A stretch of 64,000 nt of DNA from CATQHS01 sp965203375 (GTDB lineage: Bacteria; Actinomycetota; Acidimicrobiia; Acidimicrobiales; Aldehydirespiratoraceae): contig OZ241886.1 of NCBI GenBank assembly GCA_965203375.1, forward strand, positions 3,162,001 to 3,226,000. The letters run 5' to 3'. The translations under genes were made by a program, and so were the position numbers. Below the pieces are notes generated by a model. That model ran no database searches and was not told the origin of the DNA. It saw only the letters and a list, made by a program, of their open reading frames with translations. This document shows, in pieces, positions 26,111 to 35,752 of the stretch. Within the stretch, counting starts at the first letter, position 1. Each line of letters starts with the position of its first letter.

Positions 26111-27721
26111 GTGCCCGACCCCGCCGACGCGCTGATCATCGGCGCCGGCGCGTCCGGCGGGGTCGTGGCCCGCCACCTGAGCGAGCGGGGCTTCTCGGTG
26201 GTGTGCCTGGAGCAGGGCGACTGGCCCGACCGCAGCGACTTCCGGGGCGCCGAGCGCGACTGGGAGCTGGCCGTCCGGCAGCGCTGGTCGGCCAGCCCCA
26301 ACGTGCGCGGCCTGGCCGCCGACTACCCCGTCAACGAGGACGAGTCCGACATCACCCCGCTGATGTTCAACGCGGTGGGCGGCAGCGCGGTGATCTACGC
26401 CGGGACCTGGCCCCGGATGCTCCCCAGCGACTTCCGGGTCCGCAGCCTCGACGGCGCCGCCGACGACTGGCCCATCGACTACTTCGAGCTGGCCCCCTAC
26501 TACGACGAGATCGACCGCCAGATCGGCGTGTCGGGCCTGGGCGGCGACCCCGCCTACCCCGACGGCGCCGACTATCCGCTGCCGCCGCTGCCGCTGGGCC
26601 GGGCCGGCCGCCGGGTGGCCGAGGGCCACAACCGCCTGGGCTGGCACTGGTGGCCCGAGCCCAACGCCATCCTGTCGGCCCCCTACGACGGCCGGCGGCG
26701 GTGCGTGCAGCGGGGCGTTTGCACCTCCGGCTGCGCCGAGGGGGCCAAGGCCTCCACCGACCTGACCCACTGGCCCAAGGCCATCGCGGCCGGGGCCCGG
26801 CTGGTGGTGGGGGCCAGGGTGCGCCGGGTCACCGTCAACGCCGCCGGGCTGGCCACCGGCGCGGTGTGGATCGACCGGTCCGGGGCCGAGCACCACCAGC
26901 CCGCCGAGGTGGTGATCCTGGCCGCCAACTCGGTGGGCACGGCCCGGCTGCTGCTGCTGTCGGCCGACGACCGGGTCTGCCCCGACGGGCTGGCCAACTC
27001 CAGCGGCCTAGTGGGAAAGCGGCTGATGATGCACCCGTTCGCGGTGGTCACCGGCTGGTTCGACGAGTGCCTGGAGACCTGGCAGGGCCAGTTCGGCGCC
27101 AGCATCACCAGCTACGAGTTCTACGAGACCGACGAGTCCCGGGGATTCGTGCGGGGGGCCAAGTGGGCTTTGTCGCCGGTGGGCGGCCCGCTCGGCCACG
27201 TCCTGCCCATGCGGGCCGGCCAGGAGACGTGGGGGGCCGAGCACCACGAGCTGATGGCCCGGACCTTCGGGCGGGGGGCCACCTGGGCCATCTTCTGCGA
27301 GGATCTGCCCGAGGAGGCCAACCGGGTGGACCTCGACCCCTCGTTGACCGACGGCGACGGGGTGCCCGGCCCCCGCATCCGCTACCGCTTCGGCGAGAAC
27401 TCGAAGCGCCTGGCCGAGTTCCAGATGGCCCGGGCGGCCGAGTCGCTGCGGGCGGCCGGGGCGGTGGAGGTCACCGGCGCCGGCCCGCTGCGCTACGCCG
27501 GGTGGCACCTGATGGGCACGGCCCGGATGGGCGACGACCCGGCCTCTTCGGTGGTGGACCGCGACCAGCGGGCCCACGACGCGGCCAACCTCTACGTGGT
27601 GGACGGCAGCGTGTTCGTAACCTCCTCGGGCGTGAACCCGACCTGCACCATCAGCGCTTTAGCCCTGCGGGCTGCCGACCGGATGGCAGCCGATCGCCGC
27701 AACCAGAAGGTGCCGGCGTGA
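26111..27721 (+). CDS. GMC-family FAD oxidoreductase
   Basis: The 536-residue protein begins at GTG 26111 with an FAD-binding dinucleotide fold (ALIIGAGASGGVVARHL). It shows the GMC architecture to the end: the active-site region GWHLMGTARMGDDPASSVVD with the catalytic His, and the closing VVDGSVFVTSSGVNPTCTIS. Relatives oxidise alcohols, polyols or sugars. No Tat signal is visible, unlike many membrane-bound gluconate/sorbitol-type complexes. It overlaps the next gene, a gluconate-dehydrogenase small-subunit homologue, which is the usual partner, so the two probably form one dehydrogenase. Confidence 0.88.
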   Translation: MPDPADALIIGAGASGGVVARHLSERGFSVVCLEQGDWPDRSDFRGAERDWELAVRQRWSASPNVRGLAADYPVNEDESDITPLMFNAVGGSAVIYAGTWPRMLPSDFRVRSLDGAADDWPIDYFELAPYYDEIDRQIGVSGLGGDPAYPDGADYPLPPLPLGRAGRRVAEGHNRLGWHWWPEPNAILSAPYDGRRRCVQRGVCTSGCAEGAKASTDLTHWPKAIAAGARLVVGARVRRVTVNAAGLATGAVWIDRSGAEHHQPAEVVILAANSVGTARLLLLSADDRVCPDGLANSSGLVGKRLMMHPFAVVTGWFDECLETWQGQFGASITSYEFYETDESRGFVRGAKWALSPVGGPLGHVLPMRAGQETWGAEHHELMARTFGRGATWAIFCEDLPEEANRVDLDPSLTDGDGVPGPRIRYRFGENSKRLAEFQMARAAESLRAAGAVEVTGAGPLRYAGWHLMGTARMGDDPASSVVDRDQRAHDAANLYVVDGSVFVTSSGVNPTCTISALALRAADRMAADRRNQKVPA

Positions 27722-28155
27722 GCGCCGTCGGCGAGGCCGAGCGGGCCGCCTTCGGCCGGATGGCCGAGGTGATGCTGCCGGGCACCGACACCATGCCCTC
27801 GGCCGGGAGGGCCGGGGTGCCGGGGGCGGGGCTCGACGAGGTGCTCGAGGCCCGGCCCGACCTGGCCGAGCCGCTGGGCCGGGCCCTGCGCGACCTGGGC
27901 GATTCATTCTCGCTGGAAGCTCTGGCTCGCTATCTGAAGGTGGATGAGGAGGCCTACTCCGCCCTCACCACCTGCGCGGCCGCGGCCTACTACCTGTCGC
28001 CGGAAGTGCGTGAGCTGATCGGCTACCCCGGCCAGGAGGCCCGCAGCTTCGACCCCTACGAGTACGTGCAGTGGATCGACGAGGGCCTGCTCGACCCGGT
28101 CACCGAGCGGGGCCCGATCTGGCGGCGCCCGCCCGATGACGGGAGCGGGCCGTGA
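27718..28155 (+). CDS. gluconate 2-dehydrogenase subunit 3-family protein
   Basis: The 145-residue protein starts at a GTG overlapping the GMC stop. It is similar in size and layout to the small subunit of FAD-dependent gluconate/sugar dehydrogenases (ALARYLKVDEEAYSALTTC; YLSPEVRELIGYPGQEARSF near the C-terminus, including the conserved GYPG). The small subunit normally stabilises the GMC-type large subunit and may assist export. There is no signal peptide here, which agrees with the lack of one on the large subunit. It overlaps the downstream dehydrogenase start by 4 bases. Confidence 0.75.
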   Translation: MSAVGEAERAAFGRMAEVMLPGTDTMPSAGRAGVPGAGLDEVLEARPDLAEPLGRALRDLGDSFSLEALARYLKVDEEAYSALTTCAAAAYYLSPEVRELIGYPGQEARSFDPYEYVQWIDEGLLDPVTERGPIWRRPPDDGSGP

Positions 28156-29264
28156 GCCGGTCTGGGCCGGCGGTCTTGCTGGAGGACTACGGCGCCGGGC
28201 CCCGGGTCGTCGAGCTGGAGGCGGGGCCGCCCGGACCCGGCGAGCTGCTGGTGGAGGTGGAGGCGGCCACGGTGTGCGGCACCGACGTCCACATCGCCCG
28301 GGGCACCTTCGCCCGCCTGGCCGAGCTGCCGCTGGTGATGGGCCACGAGGGGTGCGGCCGGATCGTCGAACTCGGCCCCGGCAGCCGCGCCGACGCGGCC
28401 GGGGCCCCGCTGGCTCCCGGCGATCTGATCGTGTGGGCCCACAACTGGTGCGGCGCCTGCTACTGGTGCGCGGTCGCCCGCCAGCCCACCCTGTGCGCCA
28501 ACACCATGGGCTATGGCTGGGGCCCCTACGGCGGCCGCCTCAACGGCACGTTCAGCCGCTACCTGCACGTGGCCGCCGAGAGCCGGGTGCTGCGGGTGCC
28601 CGGCGGGGTGAGCCCGGCGCTGGCCTCGTCGTCCACCTGCGCGCTGCGCACGGTGATGCACGCCCTCGACCGGCTGCCCCCCATCCGCTTCAGCCACACC
28701 GCTGTGGTGCTCGGGGCCGGGCCGGTCGGGCTGTACGCCGCGGCTGCCGCGGCCGCCTCCGGCGCCCACCAGACCATCCTGATCGGGGCGCCGGCCAACC
28801 GGCTGGCCGCGGCCGAGTCGTGGGGCCTGAGCGCCCTCATCGACATCGAGAACACCAGCCCGGCCGAGCGGGTCGAGGCGGTGCGGGAGCTCACCTCCGG
28901 CCGGGGCGCCGATCTGGTGATGGAGTGCGCCGGGCCGCCCGCCGCCTTCGGCGAGGGCGTCGAGATGGTCCGCAAGGGCGGCACCCTGATGGTGATAGGC
29001 CAGGCCCACGGGGAGCTGGTCCCGGTGGACACCACCGGCCTGAAGGTCCGCCAGATCACGGTGGCGACCACCCTGTCGGCCGACATATCCCATTTCCGCG
29101 ACGCCCTGTGCTTCCTGGAGCGCCACGGCGGCCGCTTCGGCTTCGAGAGGGCCATGGCCTCGGCGACCTATCCGCTGGAGCGGACGGGCGACGCCCTCGA
29201 CGCCATGGCCGCGGGCCGCGAGATCAAACCGGTGATCGACCCCAAGGCAACCGACCCCAGATGA
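28152..29264 (+). CDS. zinc-dependent medium-chain alcohol dehydrogenase
   Basis: The 370-residue MDR protein has the catalytic zinc site (VCGTDVHIARG; MGHEGCGRIVELG) and a complete structural zinc lobe of four cysteines (WCGACYWCAVARQPTLC). The Rossmann fold is at AVVLGAGPVGLYAAAAAA. It would oxidise an alcohol to a ketone or aldehyde with NAD(P). Position after the GMC pair and before an aldehyde dehydrogenase suggests sequential oxidation of a polyol-like substrate. GTG start at 28152. Confidence 0.9.
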   Translation: MSRSGPAVLLEDYGAGPRVVELEAGPPGPGELLVEVEAATVCGTDVHIARGTFARLAELPLVMGHEGCGRIVELGPGSRADAAGAPLAPGDLIVWAHNWCGACYWCAVARQPTLCANTMGYGWGPYGGRLNGTFSRYLHVAAESRVLRVPGGVSPALASSSTCALRTVMHALDRLPPIRFSHTAVVLGAGPVGLYAAAAAAASGAHQTILIGAPANRLAAAESWGLSALIDIENTSPAERVEAVRELTSGRGADLVMECAGPPAAFGEGVEMVRKGGTLMVIGQAHGELVPVDTTGLKVRQITVATTLSADISHFRDALCFLERHGGRFGFERAMASATYPLERTGDALDAMAAGREIKPVIDPKATDPR

Positions 29265-29345
29265 CCCGATCGACCGACCCCAGGACCGACCCAAGACGAC
29301 GAACACCAGAACCGACCCCAAGAGATGACCGAACCCAAGACGACC
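29265..29345. repeat. degenerate ACCGACCC repeats in an intergenic spacer
   Basis: The spacer between the alcohol and aldehyde dehydrogenase genes consists of repeats of gaccgacccca/gaccgaaccca-like units, about six copies. They continue from the last codons of the upstream gene. The ribosome site of the next gene (AAAGGAGGGGG) follows directly. Confidence 0.6.
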
Positions 29346-29365
29346 GACTCCCAAAGGAGGGGGCC

Positions 29366-30856
29366 ATGACCCTGGCCGAGGCCGAGCTGCGGGACGACTA
29401 CCCGCTTCAGATCGGCGGCGACCGGCTGACCGCGTCCGGCGACGGGGCCATGGACGCGGTGGCGCCGGGCACCGGCGAGACCGTGGCCCGGGTGCCGCTG
29501 GCCGGCGCCGAGGCGGTGGACCGGGCGGTGCGGGCCGCGGCCGCGGCCCAGCCGGGATGGGCCGCGCTGGGGGCGGCCGAGCGGGGCCGGGCCCTGCGCC
29601 GGTTCGCCGACGCCCTGCGGGCCGACGCCGAGCGGCTGGCCCGCATCGACGCCATGGACTCGGGCAACCCGCTGGCCGCCATGCGCAACGACCTGGCCTA
29701 CGCGGCCGACTCGCTCGACTACTTCGCGGGCATCGCCCGCGAGCTGCACGGCAAGACCCTGCCCGCCTCGGCCGGGGGGCTGCACATGACCCTGCGGGAG
29801 CCCTACGGGGTGGTGGCCCGCATCCTGCCGTTCAACCACCCGCTGATGTTCACCGTCTACCACGCCGCCGCGCCGCTGGCCGCGGGCAACACGGTGGTGG
29901 TGAAGGCCCCCGACCAGACCCCGGTCTCGCCGCTGGAGGTGGCCTACCTGGCCGCCGAGGTGCTGCCCGCCGGAGTGCTGACGGTGCTGACCGGCGACGG
30001 GGCCACCACCGGGGCGGCGCTGGTGGATCACCCCGGCGTCCGCCGCATCGGCTTCACCGGCCGGCGCGAGACCGGGCTGAAGGTGATGGCCGCGGCCGCG
30101 GCCAGCGGGGTGCTCAAGCACGTCACCGCCGAGCTGGGGGGCAAGAACCCGCTGCTGGTCTTCCCCGACGCCGACCCGGCCTACGTGGCCGAGCAGGCGG
30201 TGATGGGCATGAACTTCGAGTCGTCGCAGGGCCAGTCGTGCGGCTCCACCTCGCGGCTCTTCGTCCACGCCGACCTCCACGGGGCGGTGGTCGAGGCGCT
30301 GGAGGCCCGGCTGGCCCGGATCGCCGTGGGCGACCCCCTGGACTCGGCCACCACCATGGGGCCGCTGGTGTCGCGGGCCCAGCTCGACGCGGTGAGCGGC
30401 TATGTGGCCGCGGGCCGCGACCAGGGGGCCCGGCTGGTGGTCGGCGGCGGCCGCCCCGAGTCGGCCCCCGGCGGCGGCTTCTACCTGTCGCCGACCCTGT
30501 TCGACCAAGTGGCGCCCCATCATCGGATCGCCGCCGAGGAGATCTTCGGGCCGGTGCTGTCGGTGCTGACCTGGCGGGACCGCGACGAGCTGCTGCAGCT
30601 TGCCAACGCCACGCCGCTGGGGCTTACCGCCAACATCATCACCCGCCGACTGGACTGGGCCCTCGACGCGGCCCGGAGGGTGGAGGCGGGCTGCGTGTGG
30701 ATCAACGGCCGGGGCCAGCACTTCCTGGAGACCCCCTTCGGGGGCTACAAGGACTCCGGGATCGGCTCGGAGGGCTCCATGGAGTCGCTGCAGAGCTACA
30801 CCCGCACCAAGGCCCTGCACATGCTCGACATCGACGTGATCGGAGCTCAGCCGTGA
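29366..30856 (+). CDS. aldehyde dehydrogenase (NAD(P)+-dependent)
   Basis: The 496-residue ALDH has catalytic Glu in HVTAELGGKNPLLVF, catalytic Cys in FESSQGQSCGSTSRLF (near residue 290) and the C-terminal ETPFGGYKDSGIGSEG segment. It oxidises an aldehyde to an acid. The substrate cannot be read from sequence; subfamily resemblance is to betaine/gamma-aminobutyraldehyde-type enzymes. An AAAGGAGGGGG ribosome site fixes the ATG at 29366. It sits between an alcohol dehydrogenase and a class II aldolase. Confidence 0.92.
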   Translation: MTLAEAELRDDYPLQIGGDRLTASGDGAMDAVAPGTGETVARVPLAGAEAVDRAVRAAAAAQPGWAALGAAERGRALRRFADALRADAERLARIDAMDSGNPLAAMRNDLAYAADSLDYFAGIARELHGKTLPASAGGLHMTLREPYGVVARILPFNHPLMFTVYHAAAPLAAGNTVVVKAPDQTPVSPLEVAYLAAEVLPAGVLTVLTGDGATTGAALVDHPGVRRIGFTGRRETGLKVMAAAAASGVLKHVTAELGGKNPLLVFPDADPAYVAEQAVMGMNFESSQGQSCGSTSRLFVHADLHGAVVEALEARLARIAVGDPLDSATTMGPLVSRAQLDAVSGYVAAGRDQGARLVVGGGRPESAPGGGFYLSPTLFDQVAPHHRIAAEEIFGPVLSVLTWRDRDELLQLANATPLGLTANIITRRLDWALDAARRVEAGCVWINGRGQHFLETPFGGYKDSGIGSEGSMESLQSYTRTKALHMLDIDVIGAQP

Positions 30857-30920
30857 GCGGGGGGATCCGCAGCCGGCAGCCGTCAGCCGCGATCCGACCG
30901 GCGGCGGGAGAGGGGCGGCC

Positions 30921-31631
30921 GTGAGTTACGAAGACCTGCGCCGGCGGGTGGCCGTCGCCACCAAGATCCTCACCAAAGAGCGCCTGATCGGGCCGTTCGG
31001 GCATCCCAGCGCCCGGGTGCCCGGCACCGATCTGGTGGCCATCCTGGGCCACACCCGAGACCACGTCTCGGACTTGGCCGCCACCGGCGCCGATGACGTG
31101 ATCCTCGTCGATCTCGACGGCGCGGCGGCCGGCGAGGACTTGGGCGAGGACCGCAGCGCGCCCGGCGAGCGCTTCATCCACACCGAGATCTACCGGGTCC
31201 GCCCGGAGGTGGGCGCGGTGGTCCACGCCCACCCGATGGGATGCATCGCCTTCTCCATCGCGGGCCGCCCCATCCTGCCCATCTGGAACCTGTGTACCCA
31301 GTTCGCCGACGGCATACCCGTCTACGAGTCGTCGGTGCAGATCGACACCCCCGAGCTGGGCCGCGACCTGGCCGCCGTCCTGGGCGGGCACGCCGCGGCG
31401 CTGCTCAAGGGCCACGGCGCGGTGGTGACCGGCTCATCCATAGAGGAGGCGACGGTGAGCGCGGTCAACCTGGAGCGCTCGGCCCGGCTGCAGCTAGCGG
31501 TCGAGGGGATCGGCCCGCCCCGGCCGATACCGGGCTCGGAGCTCAACGACGAGTCGCTCACCGTCGGGCTGAGCCGACGCGAGTACGTGGACGCCCAGTG
31601 GGACTACTGGGCCACCGAAGTCGGGGGCTGA
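30921..31631 (+). CDS. class II aldolase/adducin-family protein
   Basis: The 236-residue protein has the family metal site: HTEIYRVRPEVGAVVHAHPM (two of the His ligands) and LLKGHGAVVTGSSIEEA with the third. Members are L-fuculose-phosphate-type aldolases, ribulose-phosphate epimerases or decarboxylases. The GHPSARVPGTD substrate loop is intact. The operon neighbours suggest cleavage or decarboxylation of an oxidised polyol or sugar acid, but a specific assignment would be guesswork. GTG start at 30921. Confidence 0.85.
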   Translation: MSYEDLRRRVAVATKILTKERLIGPFGHPSARVPGTDLVAILGHTRDHVSDLAATGADDVILVDLDGAAAGEDLGEDRSAPGERFIHTEIYRVRPEVGAVVHAHPMGCIAFSIAGRPILPIWNLCTQFADGIPVYESSVQIDTPELGRDLAAVLGGHAAALLKGHGAVVTGSSIEEATVSAVNLERSARLQLAVEGIGPPRPIPGSELNDESLTVGLSRREYVDAQWDYWATEVGG

Positions 31632-31752
31632 TGACCGCGGCCCGGACAAGTGAGCGCCGCCGCGGCCGGCGGGCGCCGCCGATGACCGCGGCCCGGCCGG
31701 ACAGGCACGGGGTCAGCCGGGTGAGCGTCGGTGCGGCCAGCAGGGGCCGCCG

Positions 31753-34095
31753 ATGACCGGCGAGCGGTTCCTGCGGGGCGAGAGCCGCTACACCGACGAC
31801 CTCGACGCCCCCGGCCTGCTCCGGGTCGGCTTCGTCCGCAGCCAGGTCGCCCACGGCGTCGTCCGCACCGTCGATGCCGCCGCGGCCCGGAGGATGCCGG
31901 GGGTGGCGGCGGTCTACACCGGCGCCGATCTGGCCGACCGGCTGCCGGCCATGGCCCCGTCCAAGGCCGACGGGGGCGTGTTCGAGCCCCGGCTGTTCGA
32001 GGCCCTCGACGACGACGGCTCGTTCATCCGCCGGGAGAACCGCCCGCCGGCGGCCACCGACCGGGTGCGCCACGTGGGGGAGATCCTGGCCGTGGTGGCG
32101 GCCGAGGACCGCTACGCCCTGGCCGACGCCCTGGAGCGGGTGACGGTGGAGATCGCCGAGCTCGAGCCGGTCGTCGATCCTCATCTGGCCCTGGCCGAGG
32201 GCGCCCCCCGGCTGTACGAGGCCTGGCCCGACAACCGGTGCCTGGAGCTGAGGGTGGCCAAGGGCGACGCCGGCGCCGCCTTCGCGGCCGCGGCCACCGT
32301 CGCCCGCCGGCGGCTGCACTCCGGGCGGGTGTCGGCCAACCCGATAGAGCCCCGGGGGGTGATGGCCGAATACGACGTGAGGACCGAGCGGCTCACCATG
32401 TGGTCGTCCACCCAGATACCGCACCCGCTGCGCACCTTTCTGGCCGACGCCCTGGGCCTGTCCGCCGGGCGCATCCGGGTGGTCGCCCCCGACGTGGGCG
32501 GCGGGTTCGGCTGCAAGGCCATCCCCTACGCCGAGGAGATGCTGTGCGGGCTGTGCGCCCTGGACCTGCGCCGGCCGGTGAAGTGGGTCGAGACCCGCTG
32601 GGAGCACATTGTCAGCGCCATCCACTCCCGCGACCAGATCCACGACATCGCCGTCGCCCTCGACGGAGACGGCCGGATACTGGGGGTGCGCGACCGCATC
32701 CTGGTGGACTGCGGGGCGGCCAACCCGCTGGGGGTGGTGCAGCCCTACAACACCATCGCCCACCTGTGCGGTTGCTACGAGGTGCCGGCGCTGGAGGCGA
32801 CCGCCACCGGGGTGGTCACCAACAAGGCGCCGCTGTCGCCCTACCGGGGGGCGGGGCGGCCCGAGGCGGTGTTCGCCATGGAGCGCATCCTCGACGTCGC
32901 CGCCCGGGCCGCGGGGATCGACCCGTTCGAACTGCGGCGGCGCAACCTGATCCCGGCCGCGGCCATGCCCTATGAGCTGGGCATCAGCTACCGCGACGGC
33001 AACCCGGTGGTCTACGACAGCGGCGACTACCCGGCCGCCTTCGAGCGGGCGCTGGCGCTGGCCGGCGCCGGGCCCGGCGACGACGGGCGGCGGGGCGGGG
33101 TCCTCGACGAGCGGGGCCGGCGGATGGGCGCGGGGGTGGCCGGCTACGTCGAGGGCACCGGGGTCGGCCCCTTCGAGGGGGCCCTGGTGCGCATCGACGA
33201 GACGGGCGGGGTCACCGTGGCGGTGGGGGCCTGCCCGCAGGGCCAGGGCCACGAGAGCGTGTTCGGTCGGCTGGCCTCCCGGTGCCTGGGGGTGGACCCG
33301 GCCTCGGTGAAGGTGATAACCGGCGACACCGACGCCGTGCCCTACGGCTGGGGCACCCTGGCCAGCCGCAGCGCGGTGGTGGCGGGCAGCGCCATCGCCG
33401 AGGCCTGCGCCGAGCTGCGGGAGCGCATCCTGGCCGCGGCGGCCGACGACTGGGAGATCTCCCCCGCCGACCTGGAGCTGGTCGGGGGCGAGGTGCGGGC
33501 CGTCGGCGCCCCGAGCCGGTCGGTTTCGGTGGCCGAGCTGGCCCCCGCCTTCGGGCCGGGCGGCCGCCACGCCCGGCGCGGGGCCACCGGCCTGGAGGCC
33601 CAGTCCTACTGGGCGCCGCCCACCGTCACCTTCGCCAACGGCTACCACCTGGCCCGGGTGGCGGTGGACCCCGAGCTCGGCGAGGTGGAGGTGCTGGACT
33701 ACGCGGTGGTCCACGACTGCGGGCCGATGCTCGACCCCGACATCGTCGAGGGCCAGATAATCGGAGGCGTGGCCCAGGGCGTCGGCGCGGCCCTGTACGA
33801 GGAGGTGCGCTACGGCGGCGACGGCCAGCCCCTCAACCCGAGCCTGGCCGACTACGCCGCGCCCAGCGCCTGCGAGGTGCCCCGTCTGGTGATCGACCAC
33901 ATCGAGACCCCCTCGCCGCTCAACCCCTTGGGGATCAAGGGCGTGGGCGAGGCGGGGGCCATCCCGCCGCCGGCCGCCATCGCCAACGCGGTGGAGGACG
34001 CCCTGGGCGGGTTGGGCGTGCAGATCGACCGGGTCCCGGTCACCCCGAGCTATCTGCTCGGTCAGCTCTCGGCCAGCGAGGAGGCCACAGCATGA
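31753..34095 (+). CDS. xanthine dehydrogenase/CO dehydrogenase-family molybdenum-binding subunit
   Basis: The 780-residue large subunit has the expected molybdopterin-cytosine-dinucleotide motifs: VGGGFGCKAIPYAEE, SPYRGAGRPEAVFAME, CPQGQGHESVF and the catalytic Glu region IKGVGEAGAIPPPA near the C-terminus. Such enzymes hydroxylate aldehydes, purines or aromatic heterocycles. The iron-sulfur and FAD subunits normally encoded beside it are absent from the window, so it would have to borrow them or use a different electron path. The start codon context (gccgatgaccg) is repeated twice upstream. It overlaps the ABC ATPase start by 4 bases. Confidence 0.88.
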   Translation: MTGERFLRGESRYTDDLDAPGLLRVGFVRSQVAHGVVRTVDAAAARRMPGVAAVYTGADLADRLPAMAPSKADGGVFEPRLFEALDDDGSFIRRENRPPAATDRVRHVGEILAVVAAEDRYALADALERVTVEIAELEPVVDPHLALAEGAPRLYEAWPDNRCLELRVAKGDAGAAFAAAATVARRRLHSGRVSANPIEPRGVMAEYDVRTERLTMWSSTQIPHPLRTFLADALGLSAGRIRVVAPDVGGGFGCKAIPYAEEMLCGLCALDLRRPVKWVETRWEHIVSAIHSRDQIHDIAVALDGDGRILGVRDRILVDCGAANPLGVVQPYNTIAHLCGCYEVPALEATATGVVTNKAPLSPYRGAGRPEAVFAMERILDVAARAAGIDPFELRRRNLIPAAAMPYELGISYRDGNPVVYDSGDYPAAFERALALAGAGPGDDGRRGGVLDERGRRMGAGVAGYVEGTGVGPFEGALVRIDETGGVTVAVGACPQGQGHESVFGRLASRCLGVDPASVKVITGDTDAVPYGWGTLASRSAVVAGSAIAEACAELRERILAAAADDWEISPADLELVGGEVRAVGAPSRSVSVAELAPAFGPGGRHARRGATGLEAQSYWAPPTVTFANGYHLARVAVDPELGEVEVLDYAVVHDCGPMLDPDIVEGQIIGGVAQGVGAALYEEVRYGGDGQPLNPSLADYAAPSACEVPRLVIDHIETPSPLNPLGIKGVGEAGAIPPPAAIANAVEDALGGLGVQIDRVPVTPSYLLGQLSASEEATA

Positions 34096-34955
34096 GCGAT
34101 ATGTCCGTGAAGACCGCCACCGGCCCCGGCGAGTCCGCCGCCGGTCCGGCCGATGACGGGGGCCGGGGCGCCGCCAGGGACCGGGGCGGCGACGAGGTGC
34201 TGCGGGTGGACGGAGTCCGCAAGCGCTACGGCGGGGTGGTGGCGCTGGCCGGGGTCACCTGCGGCTTCCCCCGCAACACCATCACCGCCGTGGTCGGCGA
34301 CAACGGCGCGGGCAAGAGCACGCTGCTGCGGATCATCGCCGGGGCCGAGCATCCCGACGGCGGGACCATCGAGGTCAACGGGTCGCCGGTGCGGTTCCGC
34401 TCCCCCGACGACGCCCGCTCGGCCGGGATCGAGACCGTCTACCAGGACCTGGCCCTGGCCGACAATCTGAACGCCACCGAGAACCTGTTCATGGGCCGCG
34501 AGCAGACCCGGGGCCGGAGCCTGCTCACCTTCATGCGCCACCGGTCGATGCGCCGCGACGCCACCCGGATCATCCGGGGCCTCGACGTGCGCATCCCCAG
34601 CGTCCGGGTCCCGGTGGTGGGCTTGTCGGGGGGGCAGCGCCAGGGGGTGGCCATCGCCAGGGCGGTCAACTGGGGCAGCGAGGTGATCCTGATGGACGAG
34701 CCCACCGCGGCCCTGGGCGTGGCCGAGACGGCCAAGGTGGAGGAGATCGTCGCCGGCCTGCGGGAGCGGGGCATGACCATGATCGTGGTGAGCCACAACC
34801 TCGACCAGGTGTTCCGGCTGGCCGACCGGATCGCGGTGATGCGCCGAGGCGAGCTGGTAGACGTGCTCGACGCCTCGGCCACCGACGGCCAGCAAGTCGT
34901 GTCGCTAATCACCGGCCTGTCCGCCACCCCCGCGCCCCCTGAGGGTCCGGCGTGA
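34092..34955 (+). CDS. sugar-type ABC importer ATPase (single domain)
   Basis: The 287-residue protein has Walker A (GDNGAGKSTLLRI), signature (VVGLSGGQRQGVAIARAV) and Walker B (SEVILMDEPTAAL), plus the His switch (MIVVSHNL). It is a single-domain ATPase like FrcA, unlike the double RbsA. It most likely energises the permease/binding-protein pair at 23775-26056 even though seven genes separate them. The first 35 residues are a Gly/Ala/Asp-rich extension. ATGA overlap with the upstream gene and with the downstream LLM gene. Confidence 0.87.
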   Translation: MSDMSVKTATGPGESAAGPADDGGRGAARDRGGDEVLRVDGVRKRYGGVVALAGVTCGFPRNTITAVVGDNGAGKSTLLRIIAGAEHPDGGTIEVNGSPVRFRSPDDARSAGIETVYQDLALADNLNATENLFMGREQTRGRSLLTFMRHRSMRRDATRIIRGLDVRIPSVRVPVVGLSGGQRQGVAIARAVNWGSEVILMDEPTAALGVAETAKVEEIVAGLRERGMTMIVVSHNLDQVFRLADRIAVMRRGELVDVLDASATDGQQVVSLITGLSATPAPPEGPA

Positions 34956-35752
34956 CCGCCCGGGTCGCGGTCGGGGCGCAGATACGGCCCAACCGCGCCT
35001 CGTGGGACGCCATGCGGGCCGCCTGGGCGGAGGCCGACCGGCTCGGCGCCGACTCCCTGTGGACCTTCGACCACTTCTACCCCATCGACGGCGACCCGGA
35101 CGGGTCGAACTTCGAGTGCTGGACGACGCTGGCCGCCATGAGCCAGGTCACCGAGCGGGCCAGGATCGGGACCCTGGTGTCGTGCTACGGCTACCGCAAC
35201 CCCGATCTTCTGGCCGACATGGCCCGCACCGTCGATCACGCCTCGGGTGGGCGGCTGGTGCTCGGCCTGGGGGCCGGCTGGCTGGAGCGCGACTACCTCG
35301 AGTACGGCTACCCCATGCCGTCAGGGCCAGCCCGGATCGGCGAGCTGGAGGAGGCCATCGTGCGGCTGAAGCGCCGGCTGGGGCGGCTCGACCCGCCGCC
35401 CGCGGGGCCGCTGCCGCTGATGGTCGGCGGGCTGGGCGAGAAGCTGACCCTGGCGGTGTGCGCCCGCCAAGCCGACATGTGGAACGGCTGGGGGACGCCC
35501 GCGGAGATCGCCCGGCTCAACGGGGTGCTTGATGAACACTGCGAGCGGGCCGGGCGCGACCCGGCCGAGATCGAGCGCACCGTGGCCCTGTTCGAGCCGG
35601 TCAGCCCTGATACCTGCGACGACTACGCGGCTGCGGGCGCGGGCCATTTCATCTTGGTGCGCAACGGCCCCGACTACCGGATCGACGAGCTGGCCGGCCT
35701 GATCGAATGGCGCGACTCCCGCCAAGCCGAAGCGAACGGCGCCAACCGATGA
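34952..35752 (+). CDS. LLM-class flavin- or F420-dependent oxidoreductase
   Basis: The 266-residue protein is a short luciferase-like TIM barrel: ADRLGADSLWTFDHFYPIDG near the N-terminus, RARIGTLVSCYGYRNPDLLA and RLVLGLGAGWLERDYLEYGY. In actinobacteria many of these use F420 and not FMN. Bacterial sulfonate monooxygenases such as SsuD share this fold, so a role in sulfonate metabolism is possible, but this protein is shorter and the similarity is only at fold level. Overlaps both neighbours (GTGA and ATGA). Confidence 0.85.
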   Translation: MTARVAVGAQIRPNRASWDAMRAAWAEADRLGADSLWTFDHFYPIDGDPDGSNFECWTTLAAMSQVTERARIGTLVSCYGYRNPDLLADMARTVDHASGGRLVLGLGAGWLERDYLEYGYPMPSGPARIGELEEAIVRLKRRLGRLDPPPAGPLPLMVGGLGEKLTLAVCARQADMWNGWGTPAEIARLNGVLDEHCERAGRDPAEIERTVALFEPVSPDTCDDYAAAGAGHFILVRNGPDYRIDELAGLIEWRDSRQAEANGANR

